Source: Skermanella stibiiresistens SB22 | Lineage (GTDB): Bacteria; Pseudomonadota; Alphaproteobacteria; Azospirillales; Azospirillaceae | Direction: 5' to 3' | Assembly (NCBI RefSeq): GCF_000576635.1 | Contig: NZ_AVFL01000012.1 | Span: 124,001-188,000, forward strand | DNA length: 64,000 nucleotides | Part shown: in pieces, positions 1 to 8,258 of the stretch | Numbering within the stretch: position 1 is the first letter of the stretch | How the letters are laid out: each line of letters opens with the position of its first letter | Position numbers and translations under genes: made by a program | Notes under the pieces: generated by a model | What the model was told of the DNA's origin: nothing | Database searches by the model: none | What the model saw: the letters and a program-made list of their open reading frames with translations, nothing else

Positions 1-1235
1 GCCGTCACCGAACCGGTGAAGCGGGTGATCACCTCGTTCATCTCGGCGACCTCGTCACGGCCGACGAAGGCGGTGCAGACGTCGAGCGTGTGGCTGCCCT
101 CCTTGACCTGATCGCGGGCCATCTCGACGCAGCCGTCCCAATCGTGCTTTTCCTGAAGCTCGCGCCACTTCTTGGAGCCGTTGGCGTTGCAGCGCTCGCC
201 GATCGACAGATAGGCGTTCTCCTGGCGCAGCGAGACCTGGCTATAGAGCGACGCCACCGACGGGATCCAATGATGGGTGCGCGGCTTGACCGAGGGGCGG
301 ATCTGCCCGGCGCCCGCCAACTTCCGCAGCATGGCGTCGGTCGCCTGGATGTGCGGGATGTTGGTGCCGCAGCAGCCGCCGACCAGGTTCAGCCCGTCGT
401 CGCGGACGAAGCGCTCCAGCCAGCCGGCCAGCTCCTCGGCCATCAGGGGATAGCGGGTGGCGCCGTTGACCAGTTCCGGCAGGCCGGCGTTCGGCTGGAC
501 CGAGATCAGGCCCGGCCAGTTCTCCGCCAGCCACTTGACGTGCTCCGACATCTCGGCCGGGCCGGTGGCGCAGTTGAGGCCGATCAGCGGCACGTCGAGC
601 GCGTGGATGACCGTGGCCGCCGCCGCGATGTCGCTGCCGACCAGCAGGGTGCCGGTGGTCTCGACCGTGACCTGGACGAAGATCGGGGTGTCGGCGCCGG
701 CTTCCCTCCTGGCGACCTTGACCGCGTTGACCGCCGCCTTGATCTGCAGCGGGTCCTGGCAGGTCTCGATCAGGATGGCGTCGACGCCGCCGGCGATCAG
801 CCCGCGCGCCTGGACGGCGAGGGCGTCCTCCAGCGGCTGGTAGGCGACATGGCCGAGGCTGGGCAGCCGGGTTCCCGGACCGACCGAGCCGAGCACGAAG
901 CGCTGACGGCCGTCCTTGAAGCTCTCCGCCGCCTCGCGCGCCAGTTCGCCCGCCCGCTGGTTGATCTCGAACGCCTTGTCCGAGATGTCGAACTCGCCCA
1001 GCGTGATCGGCGACGCGCCGAAGGTGTTGGTCTCCACCATGTCGGCGCCGGCCTCGAAGTAGCCGCGGTGGATCTCGCGCACCAGATCGGGCCGGGACAG
1101 GACCAGCACGTCGGTGCAGTTCTCCATGCCCCAGTAGTCCCGCTCGACATCCAGGTCGAGCATCTGAACCCTGCTGCCCATGCCGCCGTCGCACAGCAGC
1201 ACGCGTTCTTTGAGAAGGTCGAGGAGATGGGCCAT
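1..1235 (-). CDS. metH: Methionine synthase MetH (cobalamin-dependent), N-terminal part; runs off the window
   Basis: Reading from ATG at 1235, 411 codons stay open to the window edge, so the C-terminal part lies outside. It transfers the methyl group of 5-methyl-THF to homocysteine via cobalamin. Residues 1-310 are the homocysteine S-methyltransferase barrel, with zinc ligands at C222 (NCATGP) and C288-C289 (GGCCGT). From about residue 340 (YLSIGERCN) the pterin-binding domain begins. The gene lies 29 bp behind metF on the same strand, so the two enzymes that make and use methyl-THF are co-transcribed. The ribosome site before the ATG is weak (AGAAGAAG). Only the homocysteine domain and the beginning of the folate domain are seen; the B12 and activation domains are inferred from the family. 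Confidence 0.95.
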   Translation of the reverse strand, partial: MAHLLDLLKERVLLCDGGMGSRVQMLDLDVERDYWGMENCTDVLVLSRPDLVREIHRGYFEAGADMVETNTFGASPITLGEFDISDKAFEINQRAGELAREAAESFKDGRQRFVLGSVGPGTRLPSLGHVAYQPLEDALAVQARGLIAGGVDAILIETCQDPLQIKAAVNAVKVARREAGADTPIFVQVTVETTGTLLVGSDIAAAATVIHALDVPLIGLNCATGPAEMSEHVKWLAENWPGLISVQPNAGLPELVNGATRYPLMAEELAGWLERFVRDDGLNLVGGCCGTNIPHIQATDAMLRKLAGAGQIRPSVKPRTHHWIPSVASLYSQVSLRQENAYLSIGERCNANGSKKWRELQEKHDWDGCVEMARDQVKEGSHTLDVCTAFVGRDEVAEMNEVITRFTGSVT

Positions 1236-1264
1236 GGTTCTTCTTCTGTCTCGGTACTGGTGTG

Positions 1265-2230
<966 letters not shown>

Positions 2231-3220
2231 TCAATTAACTCCGAAGGTCGAAAGGGCGGGTGCGGCGGTGCTGGGCGCGGTGAGGTGATCGCTCCCATCG
2301 CGCTTGGCGGGCCACAAATTGACGGTCAGCGGGTCGCCGGGCAAGTGGACGACGGGCTCGGGGGTCATGCCGGCGGCATGTAGCCAGCCGGTGACCTCGT
2401 CGTCGCCGAAGCCAAGCCGGCGGTGGGCGTGTTCGATCCGCAGCGATTCGAGGTCGTGGCGGGCGAAATCGACGATGACCAGCCTGCCGCCCGGGCGCAG
2501 CACGCGCGCGGCCTCGGCCAGCACGTCGGCGGGCTCCTCGGCGTAGTGGAGCACCTGGTGGACGATGACGGCATCGAACGAGGACGACGGCAGCGGCAGT
2601 TGGTACATGTCGGACTGCCGCACCTGGCAGTTCCGCAGACCGGCGCGTTCCAGGTTGGAGCGGGCGACCGCCAGCATCTCGCGCGATAGATCGACGCCCA
2701 GCGCGCGCTCGACGCGGGGTGCCAGCAATTCCAGCATGCGGCCGGTGCCGGTGCCAAGGTCCAGCAGGTCCTGGATGCCCGATGACGGCAGCAGCCGCAG
2801 CAGCGCCGCCTCCACGTCACGCTCGGGCACGTGCAGCGAGCGCATCTCGTGCCAGCGGGCGGCGTTCTCTCGAAAATAATCGGCGGCCGCCTCCGCCCGG
2901 GCGCGCTTGATCGCGGCCAAGCGTTCGACATCCAGCGCCAGCGTGGCGTCGTTGGCCGGAACGGCGTCGATCAGCGTGCGGGCGAGGTCGGCGAAGGCGC
3001 CCCGCTCGGCCAGCCGGTAGAACGCCCAGGTGCCTTCGCGGAAGCGGTCGAGCAGACCGGCATCGCACAGCAGCTTGAGATGGCGGGACACGCGGGGCTG
3101 GCTCTGGCCAAGGATCTGGGTAAGCTCGGTCACCGTCAGTTCGCCCTGGGCGCACAACGCCATCAGACGCAACCGTGTCGGTTCCGCCGCCGCCTTGAGT
3201 GCCGTGAGCAGGGAATCCAT
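2231..3220 (-). CDS. ArsR-family regulator fused to a SAM-dependent methyltransferase domain (SahR-like)
   Basis: 329 residues in two parts. Residues 1-85 are an ArsR winged helix (AEPTRLRLMALC, then the recognition helix SQPRVSRHLKLL). Residues 140-300 are a class I methyltransferase fold with the SAM-binding loop DLGTGTGRMLELL and the acidic end GVDLS. The arsenic Cys motif of classical ArsR is absent. It leads the metF-metH operon with no gap to metF. Known biology: SahR-type ArsR regulators sense S-adenosylhomocysteine and repress methionine-cycle genes. The methyltransferase fold here is therefore probably the SAM/SAH sensor rather than an enzyme; this is inference. A palindrome about 50 bp upstream is a fitting autoregulatory site. 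Confidence 0.85.
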   Translation of the reverse strand: MDSLLTALKAAAEPTRLRLMALCAQGELTVTELTQILGQSQPRVSRHLKLLCDAGLLDRFREGTWAFYRLAERGAFADLARTLIDAVPANDATLALDVERLAAIKRARAEAAADYFRENAARWHEMRSLHVPERDVEAALLRLLPSSGIQDLLDLGTGTGRMLELLAPRVERALGVDLSREMLAVARSNLERAGLRNCQVRQSDMYQLPLPSSSFDAVIVHQVLHYAEEPADVLAEAARVLRPGGRLVIVDFARHDLESLRIEHAHRRLGFGDDEVTGWLHAAGMTPEPVVHLPGDPLTVNLWPAKRDGSDHLTAPSTAAPALSTFGVN

Positions 3221-3270
3221 GCGCCGTGCCTGTCCTCGAATGCCGTTGGTTGGTTATCCTCGATCGATAT

Positions 3271-3286
3271 ATAAACATATCTTTAT
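3271..3286 (-). promoter_or_regulatory. Candidate operator of the ArsR/SahR-like regulator
   Basis: ATAAACATATCTTTAT is an inverted repeat with a central ATAT and one mismatched pair (14 of 16 positions symmetric). It sits 50 bp upstream of the regulator's start codon, in an AT-rich island inside GC-rich DNA, where a promoter for the metF-metH operon is expected. The shape (ATAAAG, spacer, CTTTAT) agrees with what I recall of SahR operators; this was not checked against a motif database. Confidence 0.55.
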
Positions 3287-3509
3287 GCGAGGTAAACGTC
3301 TTTTCGCGGAAAAGCTTGGCTGGACCCGAATGAGCGCGCGTTTCGGCCCTGGGAGCGGGTGCCACCCCGCCGCGGGTGCGTGATCCGACCACCGGCCGGC
3401 TGGTCAAATACATTTCCATATGTTACGTCAGTTTAACTTGCGTCTTCCGCGACGATGGACCGTGGCGGCTGTGACCCCTGATTTTCCTGTCTGGATGAGC
3501 GACTTATCC

Positions 3510-4373
3510 ATGAACTTCCCTGGGAACCTCCCTGGCTTCTCCCGCTTCCGCGGTCCTGTCGCCGCCGTCGCCCTGCTGGCCTTCGGCGGCTCGCTGTCCG
3601 GGTGCGTCATGCCGCCGAGCGATGATCCGGTGGCCCTGGCCGCCTACAAGGAAGCCAATGATCCGCTTGAAGGATTCAACCGCGCGATCTTCGGCTTCAA
3701 CGAGGGCACGGACATCCTGCTGTTCCGGCCGGCGGCCGAGATCTATCGCGGAGTCGTGCCCAATCCGATTCGGAACGGCATCCGCAACTTCCTCCGTAAC
3801 CTGCGCAGCCCGCTGACCATCGCCAACGAGCTGCTGCAGGCGGACTGGGACGGCGCCGAGGTCGCGACCAAGCGGTTCCTGATCAACACGACCGTCGGCA
3901 TCGGCGGCGTGCTCGATGTCGCGGCGGACCACGACCTGCCCTACAAGGCGGAGGATTTCGGCCAGACGCTCGCCGTGTGGGGCGTGCCGGAAGGTCCGTA
4001 TCTGGTGCTACCGCTGCTGGGTCCGTCCAACTTCCGCGACACCACCGGCATCGCCGCCGAGGCGTTCGGCGACCCGGTCAACCTGTGGGCCGCCAACACC
4101 GACCGCGACGCCATCCCGATCGGCCGGGCGGTCGCCGGCGCGCTCGACGCGCGCGCCAGCCTGATCGAGCCGATCGACGACATGCGCCGCAACTCGCTCG
4201 ACTATTACGCGTCGCTGCGCAGCCTGTACCGTCAGAACCGGATCAGCGAGATCAACGACGGCCAAGCTGGGACCAGTGCTTCTCCGGAGTTCCCCGAATT
4301 CCCTGAATTTCCCGAGGACGACGCTCCCCCGGTTGAAAATCCCGGCGGCGTCTCCAAGTCCAGCACGCCATGA
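3510..4373 (+). CDS. mlaA: MlaA (VacJ) outer-membrane lipoprotein of the phospholipid-retrieval system
   Basis: Lipoprotein that removes misplaced phospholipids from the outer leaflet of the outer membrane and hands them to MlaC. From ATG 3510 a hydrophobic signal leads to the lipobox LSGC (Cys at residue 32). The MlaA/VacJ domain follows: NDPLEGFNRAIFGFN, then the conserved PLTIANELLQ and FGQTLAVWG motifs. Alternative starts are 3495 and 3420; 3510 gives the most typical signal peptide. The C-terminal tail carries a short repeated Pro-Glu-Phe run (FPEFPEFPE), unusual for the family. The stop overlaps the mlaC start by 4 bases (ATGA). Confidence 0.92.
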   Translation: MNFPGNLPGFSRFRGPVAAVALLAFGGSLSGCVMPPSDDPVALAAYKEANDPLEGFNRAIFGFNEGTDILLFRPAAEIYRGVVPNPIRNGIRNFLRNLRSPLTIANELLQADWDGAEVATKRFLINTTVGIGGVLDVAADHDLPYKAEDFGQTLAVWGVPEGPYLVLPLLGPSNFRDTTGIAAEAFGDPVNLWAANTDRDAIPIGRAVAGALDARASLIEPIDDMRRNSLDYYASLRSLYRQNRISEINDGQAGTSASPEFPEFPEFPEDDAPPVENPGGVSKSSTP

Positions 4374-5011
4374 TCAGACGCCGTTTCCTTATCGCCTGCG
4401 CCGCGCTGCTCGCCTTTGCGGGTACCGCCGCGCTTCCCTCCGCTGGCCACGCCGACGCGCGTTCGGAAGCCGCCGCCAAATTCATCCAGGACCTGGGCGC
4501 TCGCGCCATCGATGTGCTGGTCAAGCCCAGCCTGGGCCGCGAGGAATCCATGAAGCGGTTCCGCGTGCTGCTGAACGAGGGCTTCGACGTTCCGTATATC
4601 AGCCGCTTCGTGCTGGGCGCCAACTGGCGTACGGCCACGCCACAGCAGCAGCAGGAATACGGGACACTGTTCGAGCGCCTGATCGTCCAGGTCTACGCCG
4701 ACCGGTTCTCGCAGTATTCCGGTCAGAACCTCGACGTCAACGAGACGTTGAAGATCACTGGACATCGCCCTGAAGGCGACAGCGACGCGATCGTCAACTC
4801 GCAGATCATCCGGCCCGACGCGCCTCCCGTGGCCGTCGACTGGCGTGTCCGCCAGCGCGGCGACACCATGAAGGTGATCGACGTCGCGGTCGAGGGTGTC
4901 AGCATGAGCGTCACCCAGCGGTCGGAATTCTCCTCCGTCATCCAGCGTGGCGGTGGGCAGATCGAGAGCCTGCTGCAAACACTCCGGCAGCGTGTCGGCA
5001 CCGCCGGCTGA
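4370..5011 (+). CDS. mlaC: MlaC periplasmic phospholipid-binding protein
   Basis: 213 residues with a Sec signal peptide (MIRRRF, hydrophobic core, cleavage near AGHADA at about residue 26). The MlaC/Ttg2D fold follows (VPYISRFVLGANW, then YADRFSQYSG). It shuttles phospholipid between MlaA in the outer membrane and the MlaFEDB complex in the inner membrane. It is translationally coupled to mlaA by an ATGA overlap, and a strong terminator ends the pair 34 bp later. The inner-membrane ABC components are not in this window. Confidence 0.92.
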   Translation: MIRRRFLIACAALLAFAGTAALPSAGHADARSEAAAKFIQDLGARAIDVLVKPSLGREESMKRFRVLLNEGFDVPYISRFVLGANWRTATPQQQQEYGTLFERLIVQVYADRFSQYSGQNLDVNETLKITGHRPEGDSDAIVNSQIIRPDAPPVAVDWRVRQRGDTMKVIDVAVEGVSMSVTQRSEFSSVIQRGGGQIESLLQTLRQRVGTAG

Positions 5012-5044
5012 CCTTTCCGAGAACCGCCAAACCCGATCCATCGG

Positions 5045-5073
5045 AAAAGCCGCTCAATTCGAGCGGCTTTTTT
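5045..5073 (+). terminator. Rho-independent terminator of mlaA-mlaC
   Basis: Perfect 11-bp stem (5045-5055 with 5061-5071, centred on GCCGCTC/GAGCGGC), a five-base loop, and a run of T through 5073. It lies 34 bp after the mlaC stop. Confidence 0.9.
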
Positions 5074-5203
5074 GTCGCGAGCGGCAGGACCCCGCGACGC
5101 GTGGAGCCCGCCGCGTGCATTAGGGGTAAGTTAAGAGGACGGAGATATGCTTCGGCCCGCCCACCCTATCCCGATGCCGTCTTGAGTGGTCAGAAGCGCA
5201 AAG

Positions 5204-6184
5204 ATGACCGTACCCGAGTTGCTTGATCTCACCGAACTCGATTACCTGAGCATGGAGGAGGCCCTGTCCTCGTCGGCGCGGGGCCGCGCCTTCCTCCGGA
5301 TGCGGGACCGCAGGACGCGGGTGGTTTCGGTCGATGATTGGCGCCGGCTGGCGGGCAAGCTGGAGCGTCAGGTCGATCGGCTGAGCGGGATGGAAGGCAC
5401 GACCGTCGTCGCCTCCCAGCCGATGGAGATGATGGTGGACATGGGTGGGACCGGGGGCGCCGGTGCTCCCGACCGCTCGACCCACCTGCGCATCCTGCGC
5501 CAGGAACTGCAGGAGATGAGCAGCTACATCCAGCAGACCCGAAGCGAGATCGCGGCCTTGCGGCCAGCCGACGCGGGCGCCAATCGGATCATGGCGGCGA
5601 CCGGCGAGCTGGACGCCATCGTCACCGCGACCGAGCGCGCGACGACCGAGATCCTGAACGCCGCCGAACGGATCCAGGAGTTCGCCAGCCAGATGCACCG
5701 GGCGCATCGTGGCGACACCAAGCTGGATATCGGCGATCTGGCGAACGATATCGAAGTCCAGATCATGGAGATCATGACGGCCTGCTCTTTCCAGGACATC
5801 ACGGGCCAGCGCACCACAAAGGTGGTCAACACGCTCCGCTACATCGAGCAGCGCGTCAACACGATGATTGAGATCTGGGGTGTGGACCGCGCGGTCCTGG
5901 CTTCCGCCGACGCCTCCACCTCCCATCGCAAGATGAACGACGATCGGCCGGACGCCCATCTGCTCAACGGCCCGGCCGCCGCCGGCGACGGTGTCGATCA
6001 GGCGACGATCGACGCGCTGTTCGACAGTATCAGCTTCGACGCTCCCGCCGCCCAGCCGGCTCCGCCGCCGCCACCGGCCCCGGCTTGGCAGCCTCCTCCT
6101 CCCCCGCCACCGGCTCCGGCACCTCCGGCGCCCAGCGGTAGCACCGAGATCAATCAAAGCGATATCGACAAGCTGTTCGGATGA
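5204..6184 (+). CDS. CheZ-family phosphatase with two FliM-N-like peptides
   Basis: 326 residues from ATG 5204 (a GTG at 5186 would add six). The CheZ active-site motif QDITGQ is at residues 197-202. In the family, the Asp and Gln of this motif dephosphorylate CheY-P. The surrounding region is predicted long-helical, as in the CheZ four-helix bundle. After residue 250 comes a disordered Pro/Ala-rich linker with two stretches of consecutive prolines. Two copies of the pattern Q-x-x-I-D-x-L-F flank the linker (265-273 and the last residues 317-325). This pattern matches the CheY-binding N-terminus of FliM and is functionally analogous to the C-terminal CheY-binding peptide of CheZ. The gene is followed 3 bp later by a pentapeptide-repeat gene. 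No other chemotaxis gene is adjacent. Confidence 0.8.
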   Translation: MTVPELLDLTELDYLSMEEALSSSARGRAFLRMRDRRTRVVSVDDWRRLAGKLERQVDRLSGMEGTTVVASQPMEMMVDMGGTGGAGAPDRSTHLRILRQELQEMSSYIQQTRSEIAALRPADAGANRIMAATGELDAIVTATERATTEILNAAERIQEFASQMHRAHRGDTKLDIGDLANDIEVQIMEIMTACSFQDITGQRTTKVVNTLRYIEQRVNTMIEIWGVDRAVLASADASTSHRKMNDDRPDAHLLNGPAAAGDGVDQATIDALFDSISFDAPAAQPAPPPPPAPAWQPPPPPPPAPAPPAPSGSTEINQSDIDKLFG

Positions 6185-6187
6185 CGC

Positions 6188-7432
6188 ATGGCGATCGAAG
6201 AGGAACGCAAAGCCAAGATCAAGCTGACGCAAGAGCAACTCGACCGGGTTTGCGATCGGCATAAACGCTTCATGGAAGGGCGGCCCAATGGATCGCGGGC
6301 CAACATGCCCTTCTTCGACCTGTCCAGCCTCGATTTCACCAACCGCAACCTGACCGGCGCCCATTTGTCCGGCGCCATCCTGCGCGACGCTAGGATGACG
6401 GGCACGGTCCTCGATCACGCCGACCTGTTCGGCGCCGATCTGCGCGGCGCGGACCTGTCGGGCAGCCATCTATTCCGCACCGACCTGCGGGGGGCCAATC
6501 TACGGGGCGCGGTGCTGCGCGACGCCGTGATGATCGAGGTGGATCTGCGCGATGGCTCGATGGCCAACAAGGGCAGCGATGGCGAGTTGAAGGTCATCGG
6601 GTTCGAGCCGGGACCGGCGGACATGAACTCGACCATCCTGGTCCGGGCCGACATGGCGCGGGCCAAACTGTCGGGCTCGTTCGCGGCGGGCGCCGATTTT
6701 TCGCACAGCAAGCTGTCGGACGCCCGGCTGGTCCGGACCGACCTGCGGAACTCGAAATTCGTCGGCGCCAATCTCAGCGGCACCGACTTCTCCGGCGCCG
6801 ACCTGCGGGGCGCCGACATGACCGACGCCACGACCACGGCCGCTACCATGCTGAAGACGGCGATCCGCTCCGACGACGAGGCGGTGGCGCAACAGCGGAA
6901 CCCCGTGCCTCTGCCGATCGAGGCGAAGGAGCCGGACCCGGAACCCCCTCCCGCGCTGGATCTCGAAAACCTGCTGATAGCCCATGCCCGCTGGCTGAAG
7001 AGCGGCGGCCGGGAAGGGACACAGCTCAATCTCGTTGAAATGGATTTGGATGGCGCCGACCTGCGCAACCGCGTCCTGAGCTTGGGCATCGCGTCGCGTG
7101 TTCGGCTGCGCGGCGCCAATCTCGAGGGAGCGCAGATGCAATCGATCCAGTTGGATGGCGCTGATCTGAGATCCGCCAATCTGCGGGCCGCCGACCTGCG
7201 GGGCGCTCGCCTGGACCGCGCGATCCTGATCGACGTGTGCCTCGAACAAGCCAATCTGGCCTCACTCAAGATCGGAGCCGACCGGCTGCTTCACACCTCG
7301 CTTGTGCGGGCCAGGCTGGCCGGGGCGCGGCTGCGCAAGGCGATCCTGCACGGCTGCGACCTGACCAACGCCGACCTGACCGGCTGCGACCTGCACGAGG
7401 CTGTCGTGACCGGGACGATCCTGGACCGCTGA
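6188..7432 (+). CDS. Pentapeptide-repeat protein with an internally duplicated module
   Basis: 414 residues. Two blocks of A(D/N)LXX repeats (about 45-215 and 285-410) are separated by an acidic, proline-containing linker (about 225-255). Each block starts with the same kind of lead-in: a helix ending HKRFMEGRPNGSRANM near residue 27, and HARWLKSGGREGTQLNL near residue 262. This indicates duplication of a whole unit. Pentapeptide repeats fold as a right-handed quadrilateral beta-helix, and the molecular role is often unknown. The start lies 3 bp after the CheZ-like stop, so the two are co-translated. A scaffold or regulatory role linked to chemotaxis is possible but unproven. No signal peptide or membrane segment is seen. 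Confidence 0.85.
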   Translation: MAIEEERKAKIKLTQEQLDRVCDRHKRFMEGRPNGSRANMPFFDLSSLDFTNRNLTGAHLSGAILRDARMTGTVLDHADLFGADLRGADLSGSHLFRTDLRGANLRGAVLRDAVMIEVDLRDGSMANKGSDGELKVIGFEPGPADMNSTILVRADMARAKLSGSFAAGADFSHSKLSDARLVRTDLRNSKFVGANLSGTDFSGADLRGADMTDATTTAATMLKTAIRSDDEAVAQQRNPVPLPIEAKEPDPEPPPALDLENLLIAHARWLKSGGREGTQLNLVEMDLDGADLRNRVLSLGIASRVRLRGANLEGAQMQSIQLDGADLRSANLRAADLRGARLDRAILIDVCLEQANLASLKIGADRLLHTSLVRARLAGARLRKAILHGCDLTNADLTGCDLHEAVVTGTILDR

Positions 7433-7442
7433 GGGGTGTTTC

Positions 7443-7637
7443 CTACTTCTTGAAGTTCTCGGCCTGCTTGCGGTCTTCCTCGACTTCCTTGGCCACCTCG
7501 TTCACGGCGGCGGAATCGATCTTCTTGGCCTGCTCGACCAGTTTCTCGCCTTGCTTGGTGTCGCCCTCGACCATCTTGTCCAGGCCTTCCTCGGCCATGT
7601 CATGGGCTTTGTCGTGGTTCTGGTTGCTCGCGGCCAT
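7443..7637 (-). CDS. Small charged hypothetical protein
   Basis: 64 residues from ATG 7637, chosen because GGAGA lies 9-13 bases upstream; two in-frame upstream starts lack this. The protein is almost entirely charged or polar, alternates Lys and Glu, and is predicted to be one long amphipathic helix (e.g. EVAKEVEEDRKQAE). No cysteine, signal peptide or membrane segment. It is convergent with the pentapeptide gene and downstream of the CBS-domain gene on the same strand. It may be a stress-type small protein, but I recognise no family. Confidence 0.6.
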   Translation of the reverse strand: MAASNQNHDKAHDMAEEGLDKMVEGDTKQGEKLVEQAKKIDSAAVNEVAKEVEEDRKQAENFKK

Positions 7638-7697
7638 GCCGTTGGTCTCCATCAAGGTTCGGGTCGAATTCGGAAATGGGAAGCTTGGTCGAAACGC

Positions 7698-8132
7698 TCA
7701 GGCGCGATCGGGCGCCGAGGGTTCCGATACTTGGCCAAGGGTGTCGGCGATCGATTGGGCGCGGTCCGTATCGGTCGCGATGTCGCCCAGCGATACGATG
7801 CCGATCAGCTTGTCCTGATTGTCGAGCACGGGAACGCGCCGGATCTGCATGTCGCCCATCAGGCGGGACACATCGCTGACCACGTCGTCCTCGTAGCAGA
7901 AGCGCGGATCGTCGGTCATGACCTCCGCGACCTTGCATTCCGAGGGTGATTTGCCGACGGAAGTTGCGCGAACCGTGATGTCGCGGTCGGTGACGAGTCC
8001 GACCAGCTTCGGTCCCTCGCATACGGGAAGAACGCCGACGTTCAGGTCGTCCATTAGTTTCGCCGCGCGCTGAATGGTGTCGCTCGGAGCGACCACCTCC
8101 ACGTCGCGGGTCATGATCTCTCGGATAAGCAT
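7698..8132 (-). CDS. Tandem CBS-domain protein
   Basis: 144 residues made only of two CBS motifs: residues 1-57 (IREIMTRDVEVV ... LVGLVTDRDI) and 68-122 (VAEVMTDDPRF ... LIGIVSLGDIA). Stand-alone CBS pairs bind adenosine nucleotides and signal energy or redox state to partner proteins; the partner here is unknown. The C-terminal 20 residues are polar and non-conserved. It is followed by the small charged protein gene on the same strand and preceded by 126 bp of non-coding DNA before parE's end. Confidence 0.88.
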   Translation of the reverse strand: MLIREIMTRDVEVVAPSDTIQRAAKLMDDLNVGVLPVCEGPKLVGLVTDRDITVRATSVGKSPSECKVAEVMTDDPRFCYEDDVVSDVSRLMGDMQIRRVPVLDNQDKLIGIVSLGDIATDTDRAQSIADTLGQVSEPSAPDRA

Positions 8133-8258
8133 CTGCTTTCCTGCCTCTGGGGCCTGCCCCTTGGGGTTGTATCGCTCCGGCGCGCGACGATCGACTTGGC
8201 CGCGCCGTCCCCAACCCCAACAGGGCCTCGTGGAAAGTGGTTCCGCTAGCCGATGTGC

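Noticed and set aside
5147-5185. 12-codon leader-like ORF before the CheZ-like gene
   Set aside because: It has a purine-rich site upstream but no regulatory codon run or attenuator; too short to support.
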